Positions 14,501 through 18,927 of a stretch of 18,927 bases of DNA are shown here, in pieces (position 1 is the stretch's first letter; each line of letters starts with the position of its first letter). Source of the stretch: Syntrophales bacterium. GTDB taxonomy: Bacteria > Desulfobacterota > Syntrophia > Syntrophales > UBA8958. The notes beneath the pieces are model-generated. The model saw nothing but the letters and a program-made list of their open reading frames with translations, was not told the origin of the DNA and did not search any database. Both the position numbers and the translations under genes were made by a program. The stretch spans positions 1-18,927 of the forward strand of contig JALNVY010000020.1 of NCBI GenBank assembly GCA_023231165.1, in the 5' to 3' direction.

Positions 14501-14688
14501 GCGGGATGGGTTCAGAACTGCGCCATCCCCTAGGTATCACGATGGTGGGTGGGCTTATTTTCAGCCAGATACTGACACTCTTTACCACCCCGGTGATCTA
14601 CCTGGCCTTTGATCGTCTCAGCAGGCGCGTAACGGCTCGTTACAACCGTGCGGTAATGCCTGAGGAAACTGACGAGCCCTATTCATGA
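11572..14688 (+). CDS. mdtB: RND multidrug efflux permease, MdtB-like
   Basis: This is an inner-membrane proton-driven drug exporter of the HAE1 group. The 1038 residues have the usual 12-TM plan: TM1 near 12-32, a periplasmic loop, TM2-TM6 from about 332, a second loop, then TM8-TM12 to the end. Proton-relay residues are present: D401 and D402 in TM4 (TGFVVDDAIVVIEN) and K924 in TM10 (GIVKKNAIMMIDFAL), matching AcrB D407/D408/K940. Assignment to MdtB rather than MdtC rests on long matches such as ALPQVDYPTIQIVTLYPGAS, TAPLERQFGQMPGL, SSGGASVITLQF and IPLLFMGDVVGRLFREFAIT, which follow E. coli MdtB closely. The gap from the adaptor is 68 bases, and the gene overlaps the MdtC-like gene by ATGA. 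The ATG at 11572 has no clear ribosome binding site. Confidence 0.95.
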   Translation: MNPSRPFILRPVATSLLMMAILLSGIIAYRVLSISALPQVDYPTIQIVTLYPGASPDVVTSSITAPLERQFGQMPGLNQMSSTSSGGASVITLQFSLSLDIDVAEQEVQAAINAAGNLLPTDLPMPPIYSKVNPADAPILTLAVTSQTLPLPKVQDLVDTRLAQKISQLSGVGLVSMSGGQRPAIRIQANPKALAAYNLTLEDVRTAINTANVNQAKGSFDGPARASMIDANDQLKFASEYEQLIITYRNGAPVRLSDVATLRDDAENIRLAAWSGEVPAVIVNIQRQPGANVIEVVDRIKKIIPQLRASLPSSVEVSLLSDRTTTIRASVKDVQFELILAVALVVMVIFLFLRNFSATVIPSIAVPLSLVGTFGVMYLAGFSINNLTLMALTISTGFVVDDAIVVIENIMRYIEQGDSPLEAAIKGSQQIAFTIISLTISLVAVLIPLLFMGDVVGRLFREFAITLAVSILISAVVSLTLTPMMCAKLLHHIPEAEQGRFYRASGLFFERVISRYGKMLTWVLDHQGITLLTAIATILLTVLLYVIIPKGFFPVQDTGMIQGISEAPQSISFSAMAERQQSLAKVILQDPAVESLSSFIGVDGTNVTLNSGRIMINLKMKDKRDADAMGVIRRLQPKLAQVKGISLYMQPVQDLTIEDRVSRTQYQFTMETADPNELSLWNSRLVERLSRSPYLADVASDLQDQGLQAYVAIDRDAAGRMGITTAAIDNILYDAFGQRLVSTIFTQSNQYRVVLEVQPEYKRGPTALNDLYIASSTGKQVPLGSIATILEKPAPLVVNHLEQFPAATISFNLANGASLGDAVKAIEATEQEIGLPISVKTGFQGAALAFRSSLVSTLLLILAAIVAVYIVLGVLYESYIHPITIISTLPSAGVGALLALMISRTDLGIIGIIGIVLLIGIVKKNAIMMIDFALEAERKEGKTPREAIFQACLLRFRPILMTTLSALLGALPLMLGSGMGSELRHPLGITMVGGLIFSQILTLFTTPVIYLAFDRLSRRVTARYNRAVMPEETDEPYS

Positions 14689-17600
14689 ATCTCTCATCTT
14701 CATTCATTTATAGGCCTGTCGCCACTACGCTGCTTACGCTCGGGGTGATGCTTACAGGTATGGTCGCCTTTTTCCTCCTGCCCGTGGCGTCTCTACCCCA
14801 GGTGGATTTCCCTACCATCTCCGTACAGGCCTCCCTCCCCGGGGCGTCTCCGGAGACCATGGCCGCTACCGTGGCGACTCCCCTCGAACGCTCTCTGGGC
14901 CGTATTGCCGGGGTCACTGAGATTACATCTGTCAGTTCGCTAGGTTCAACCCGTATCACCTTACAATTCGATCTTGACCGCGATATCGACGGCGCCGCCC
15001 GAGATGTGCAGGCGGCGATTAACGCAGCTCGCAGCCTGCTGCCATCAGGACTGCCGAGAAACCCGACTTACCGCAAGGTTAATCCGGCGGCTGCACCGAT
15101 CATGATTCTGGCCCTTACCTCGGATACCATGACCCGTGGCCAGCTTTACGATGCAGCTGATACCATTCTGGCGCAGAAAATTTCTCAGGTGAAAGGTGTG
15201 GGTCAGGTAAACGTCGGCGGCAGTTCGCTGCCTGCGGTCAGGGTAGAACTTAACCCCACTCTACTCAATCGCTATGGAATCGGCCTTGAGTCCGTGCGTC
15301 AGGTGATTGCCACCTCCAATGCCAACAGACCGAAGGGCGATGTTGAGGAGGGAGAGCGTCACTGGCAGATATATGCCAACGACCAGGCCAAAACGGCCAG
15401 AGATTATATCCCCCTTATCGTGTCCTACCGGAACGGCGCAGCCGTTCGACTCTCTGATCTGGGCGAAGTTGTTGATTCCGTTCAGGACTTGCGGAATGCA
15501 GGTTTGTACAATGGCAAGCCCTCCGTTCTGCTGATTATCAGCAAGCAGCCGGGCGCCAACGTCATTGAGACGGTCGACCGCGTCAAGGGCCTCTTGCCAG
15601 AGTTGAGAGCCTCGGTGCCGAGCGCCGTCAATATCACCATCGCTTCAGACCAGACCACCACCATCCGCGCTTCGTTGCGTGAAATCGAGCGTACCCTGAT
15701 CATTTCCGTGGGTTTGGTGATTCTTGTGGTGTTCCTGTTCCTGCGCAACTTTCGCTCCATGCTGATTCCCTGTGTGGCCGTGCCGGTATCCTTGATCGGT
15801 ACGTTTGGTGTTATGTATCTCGCCAACTACAGCATGGACAACCTGTCCCTGATGGCGCTTACCGTTGCCACCGGCTTCGTCGTGGACGATGCCATTGTGG
15901 TGCTGGAAAACATTTCCCGCCACATCGAAAAGGGGATGCAGCCTTTTAAGGCTGCCCTCCTCGGGGCGCGTGAAGTAGGATTCACGGTGCTGTCCATGAG
16001 CCTCTCCCTGATTGCGGTTTTTATTCCCATCCTGCTCATGGGCGGCGTCATCGGCAGGATATTTCGCGAGTTCGCAGTGACACTCTCAGCGGCGATCCTC
16101 ATATCACTTGTTGTTTCTCTTACAACGACGCCGATGATGTGTGCGCGCCTTCTCAAATCCGGAGATGATCTGAAACGCGGTTGGTTCTACCGGACCGGTG
16201 AACGTTTGTTTACGGGTTTGCTTTCCCGGTATGAGCGGTCGCTCGGCTGGGCGCTTGCGCACGGGCCTTTTATGATGCTCCTTTTACTGGCGACGGTATG
16301 CCTGAATGTCTACCTATATGTGGTGATCCCGAAGGGGTTTTTCCCGCAGCAGGATACGGGGCGATTGATGGGCAGAATCCAGGCCGACCAGAACATTTCT
16401 TTCCAGGCCATGCAACGGAAACTGGTCAATATCATGAATGTGGTCCGGGAGGACCCGGCCGTCGTAAGTGTCGTCGGTTTCACGGGAGGAGGCCAAATCA
16501 ACAGCGGCTCCATGTTTGTGTCCCTAAAGCCTCTTGCCGAACGTAAAGTATCCTCCGATCGGGTGATGGCCCGCTTGCGCCCCAAAATTGCCAAGGAGCC
16601 CGGCGCCAGACTTTTTCTACAACCGGTACAGGATATTCGCGTCGGCGGTAGATCCTCGGGTGCCTTATACCAATATACACTGCAGGCAGAAGATCTCACA
16701 GAATTAAGAAAATGGGAGAAGCAGATTCGGGATGCTCTGGGTCAACTCCCGCAACTGGTGGATGTCAACACGGATGAGCAGGACAGGGGGTTGCAAACCG
16801 CTGTTGCCATTGACCGTGATGCTGCTTCTCGCATGGGGGTGACAGTGGCGCTCATCGATGCCACCCTGAATGACTCCTTTGGTCAGCGCCAAGTGTCCAC
16901 AATCTATAATCCGCTTAATCAGTACCGGGTTGTTATGGAAGTGGCTCCGCAGTACGGGCAGGGTCCCGAGGCGCTCCGTGATTTATATGTTCGTGTGCCT
17001 TCCAGCGCACAGTTTCCAGGGGGAGCCCAAGTGCCGCTTCTGGCCTTTGCATCCTACGGGTTGAACAATACACCCTTGCAAGTCAATCACCAGGGGCAGT
17101 TTGCAGCTTCCACGATCTCCTTCAATCTATCTCCCGGTATCTCGCTCTCGGAGGCTACGAAGGCCATCAGCGATACGATGAACCGCATCGGGGTGCCGGA
17201 TTCCATAAGGGGCAGCTTCCAGGGAACGGCCCGGACATTTCAGGCGTCCCTGCAAAGCCAGCCTTGGCTGATTCTCGCCGCTTTGGTCACTATCTATATT
17301 GTGCTCGGTATCCTGTATGAAAGCTATGTCCATCCGATCACCATTATATCCACATTGCCTTCAGCCGGTGTCGGGGCCCTCCTGGCCCTGATCATATCCC
17401 GGACGGAATTCAGCATCATGGCGCTAATCGGAGTCATTCTGCTGATAGGTATCGTTAAGAAGAACGCCATTATGATGATCGACTTCGCCCTCGATGTTGA
17501 ACGAAAACAAGGGAAAAACTCCCGGGAGGCCATATACGAGGCATGCCTGATTCGTTTCCGGCCGATCATGATGACGACCATGGCGGCACTGCTTGGTGCG

Positions 17601-17822
17601 ATACCGCTCATGCTCGGCGCCGGGGATGGGGCCGAATTGCGTCGACCGCTAGGTATTGCCATTGTCGGTGGATTGATTGTGAGCCAGATGCTTACATTAT
17701 ACACCACGCCGGTCGTCTATTTATACCTTGACGGTTTCCGGCTTTGGTGTCTGTCTACGATAGGTCGCAAAGGCCGGACACATACGCTAGTAATGGAGGG
17801 GAGGGGAGGAATCCAAAGATGA
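14685..17822 (+). CDS. mdtC: RND multidrug efflux permease, MdtC-like
   Basis: This is the second RND permease of the cluster, 1045 residues with the same 12-TM plan. The proton-relay residues are D401/D402 (TGFVVDDAIVVLENISRH) and K926 (GIVKKNAIMMIDFALD). MdtC-type stretches are LPQVDFPTISVQASLPGASP, ATPLERSLGRIAGV, SSLGSTRITLQFD, AARDVQAAINAARSLLPSG and VGGSSLPAVRVELNP, which track E. coli MdtC. In E. coli, MdtB and MdtC form a mixed trimer (two B, one C), and both kinds of relay look intact here. The gene starts inside the end of the MdtB-like gene (ATGA) and ends in an ATGA overlap with the next gene, so translation is probably coupled. The last nine codons run through three tandem GGAGG units that serve as the next gene's ribosome binding site and give the tail MEGRGGIQR. 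Confidence 0.95.
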   Translation: MNLSSSFIYRPVATTLLTLGVMLTGMVAFFLLPVASLPQVDFPTISVQASLPGASPETMAATVATPLERSLGRIAGVTEITSVSSLGSTRITLQFDLDRDIDGAARDVQAAINAARSLLPSGLPRNPTYRKVNPAAAPIMILALTSDTMTRGQLYDAADTILAQKISQVKGVGQVNVGGSSLPAVRVELNPTLLNRYGIGLESVRQVIATSNANRPKGDVEEGERHWQIYANDQAKTARDYIPLIVSYRNGAAVRLSDLGEVVDSVQDLRNAGLYNGKPSVLLIISKQPGANVIETVDRVKGLLPELRASVPSAVNITIASDQTTTIRASLREIERTLIISVGLVILVVFLFLRNFRSMLIPCVAVPVSLIGTFGVMYLANYSMDNLSLMALTVATGFVVDDAIVVLENISRHIEKGMQPFKAALLGAREVGFTVLSMSLSLIAVFIPILLMGGVIGRIFREFAVTLSAAILISLVVSLTTTPMMCARLLKSGDDLKRGWFYRTGERLFTGLLSRYERSLGWALAHGPFMMLLLLATVCLNVYLYVVIPKGFFPQQDTGRLMGRIQADQNISFQAMQRKLVNIMNVVREDPAVVSVVGFTGGGQINSGSMFVSLKPLAERKVSSDRVMARLRPKIAKEPGARLFLQPVQDIRVGGRSSGALYQYTLQAEDLTELRKWEKQIRDALGQLPQLVDVNTDEQDRGLQTAVAIDRDAASRMGVTVALIDATLNDSFGQRQVSTIYNPLNQYRVVMEVAPQYGQGPEALRDLYVRVPSSAQFPGGAQVPLLAFASYGLNNTPLQVNHQGQFAASTISFNLSPGISLSEATKAISDTMNRIGVPDSIRGSFQGTARTFQASLQSQPWLILAALVTIYIVLGILYESYVHPITIISTLPSAGVGALLALIISRTEFSIMALIGVILLIGIVKKNAIMMIDFALDVERKQGKNSREAIYEACLIRFRPIMMTTMAALLGAIPLMLGAGDGAELRRPLGIAIVGGLIVSQMLTLYTTPVVYLYLDGFRLWCLSTIGRKGRTHTLVMEGRGGIQR
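17795..17809 (+). promoter_or_regulatory. Triple tandem GGAGG ribosome binding site
   Basis: GGAGG is repeated three times without spacers (17795-17799, 17800-17804, 17805-17809). The last copy is 9 bases before the ATG of the NodT-like gene. It lies inside the last codons of the MdtC-like gene. Such a run should bind the anti-Shine-Dalgarno sequence in several registers. Confidence 0.8.
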
Positions 17823-18927
17823 ATAAACCATTGCATCTATGCATTGTCATGATTGGCTTGGTGATGCTTTTCGGCTGTACCGCTGGGCCTGATTATAAAC
17901 GACCAACGGTAAATGTTCCCGTGGCATTTAAGGAACTCAAGGGTTGGAAGGAAGCGCAACCCCGTGACCATGAGATAACAATCCAGTGGTGGAAGGTTTT
18001 CAACGATCCCCTGCTTAACTCCCTTGAGGAGCAGGTCAGCATATCAAACCAGTCGCTGGTACAGGCGGAGGCCCAGTATCGCCAGGCGGTGGCATTGGTG
18101 CAGGGGGCGCGGGCAAACTATTTCCCTCAAATTGCCGCTTCCGCAGCTTTTACGCGGGCCCGGTCATCAGGAAGCAGTAATAGTAATGCGGGAGCAACCA
18201 CAGCTAACCAACATGAATTTTCTCTCAGTGCCGGTTGGGAGATTGATATATGGGGACGCGTACGACGGCAGGTCGAATCAAACACAGCGAGTGCCCAGGC
18301 GAGTGCCGCGGATTTGCAGGCCTTGCGACTATCTCTAGAGGCGGAACTCGCACAGGATTATTTCCTTTTGTGTACGCTGGATGCACAGAAGAAAACACTC
18401 GACGACACGGTTGCTGCGTACCAGAAGGCGCTTGAGCTTACTAAAAACCGCTATGCGGCCGGTGTGGCCGCCAAGGCCGATGTAGCTCAGGCCCTGACAC
18501 AACTTAAGGCCACCCAGGCACAGTCAATCGACATTGGGATACTACGTGCACAACTTGAACACGCAATCGCCTTGCTGATTGGAAAGGCTCCGGCTGACTT
18601 TTCCATTCCCGTAACATCAATCACCGCAACGATGCCGCAAATTCCGACTGCTATTCCGTCCGCTCTTCTCGAGCGTCGCCCTGACATCGCTTCCGCAGAG
18701 CGTAGCGTTGCCGCTGCAAATGCACAGATTGGTGTGGCAAAGACAGCATACTTTCCATCTTTGTCACTTTCTGCCTCAACGGGCTATCAAAGCACGGGCT
18801 TAGTGGATCTGTTTGCCGCACCGGGCTTATTTTGGGCTTTAGGACCTGTAGCACTGACACAGACGCTATTTGATGGTGGTGCCCGTAAAGCTCAGACGGA
18901 GCAGGCGATTGCCGCCTACGATGGTAC
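17819..18927 (+). CDS. NodT-family outer-membrane factor lipoprotein, 3' end beyond window
   Basis: This is an outer-membrane channel of the NodT type, which works with an adaptor and an RND pump. The frame is open from 17819 to the window end (369 full codons, no stop), so about a quarter to a fifth of a typical 460-490-residue protein is missing. The N-terminus is a lipoprotein signal (hydrophobic 7-18, then LFGC with C20 as lipidation site) followed by AGPDYKRP, the usual start of mature NodT-type proteins. Then come IQWWKVFNDPLLNSL, the family's WW-x-x-F-x-DP motif, WEIDIWGRVRR (W140-R147 WGR motif), KNRYAAGVAAKADVAQA and LERRPDI (RPD at 287-289). The start overlaps the MdtC-like stop (ATGA) and has a triple GGAGG upstream. 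It is a different OMF type from the TolC-like gene at 8834. Confidence 0.95.
   Translation, partial: MNKPLHLCIVMIGLVMLFGCTAGPDYKRPTVNVPVAFKELKGWKEAQPRDHEITIQWWKVFNDPLLNSLEEQVSISNQSLVQAEAQYRQAVALVQGARANYFPQIAASAAFTRARSSGSSNSNAGATTANQHEFSLSAGWEIDIWGRVRRQVESNTASAQASAADLQALRLSLEAELAQDYFLLCTLDAQKKTLDDTVAAYQKALELTKNRYAAGVAAKADVAQALTQLKATQAQSIDIGILRAQLEHAIALLIGKAPADFSIPVTSITATMPQIPTAIPSALLERRPDIASAERSVAAANAQIGVAKTAYFPSLSLSASTGYQSTGLVDLFAAPGLFWALGPVALTQTLFDGGARKAQTEQAIAAYDG

Noticed and set aside
1..18927. CRISPR array, phage genes, transposase or toxin-antitoxin system.
   Set aside because: No regularly spaced repeats and no recognisable genes of these kinds on either strand; the window is explained by housekeeping and efflux genes.

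Overview
The window looks like chromosomal DNA of a Gram-negative bacterium, most likely in the former Deltaproteobacteria (Desulfobacterota, Syntrophales-like). This placement is inferred from the gene order (end of the alpha ribosomal operon, a small EF-Tu-domain-2-like protein, folC-lptD, rplM-rpsI-argC-cysS), the presence of LptD (so an LPS outer membrane), moderate GC, and a short inverted repeat of a type I associate with such genomes. All convincing genes are on the + strand.

Positions 1-4783: the 3' part of rplQ (L17) ends at a strong hairpin terminator. A short gene for a stand-alone EF-Tu domain-2-like protein follows, with its own candidate promoter and a very good ribosome binding site. 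Next comes folC (folate polyglutamylation), which overlaps lptD (LPS insertion into the outer membrane) by 4 bases. This LptD carries an extra N-terminal carboxypeptidase-regulatory-like domain before the usual LptA-like domain and barrel.

Positions 4784-8416: a MITE-like imperfect palindrome and a candidate promoter precede rplM-rpsI (L13, S9). argC (arginine synthesis) and cysS (cysteinyl-tRNA synthetase) follow. A hairpin with a T8 tract sits in the short rpsI-argC gap, and its 3' arm is also perfectly complementary to the argC ribosome binding site. The two ribosomal protein genes may therefore be transcribed mainly apart from argC-cysS.

Positions 8417-18927: after about 420 bases with no recognised gene comes a drug-efflux cluster. 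It holds a TolC-like outer-membrane factor, an MdtA-like periplasmic adaptor, two different RND pumps resembling MdtB and MdtC, and a second outer-membrane factor, a NodT-type lipoprotein cut off by the window end. The last three genes are joined by ATGA overlaps. The MdtB/MdtC pair suggests a heteromeric pump. The unusual point is two outer-membrane factors of different types in one cluster, with no regulator gene in view.

I see no wholly new system. The best leads are the LptD domain fusion, the three-segment RNA switch-like arrangement before argC, the paired outer-membrane factors, and several palindromes in the efflux intergenic regions.
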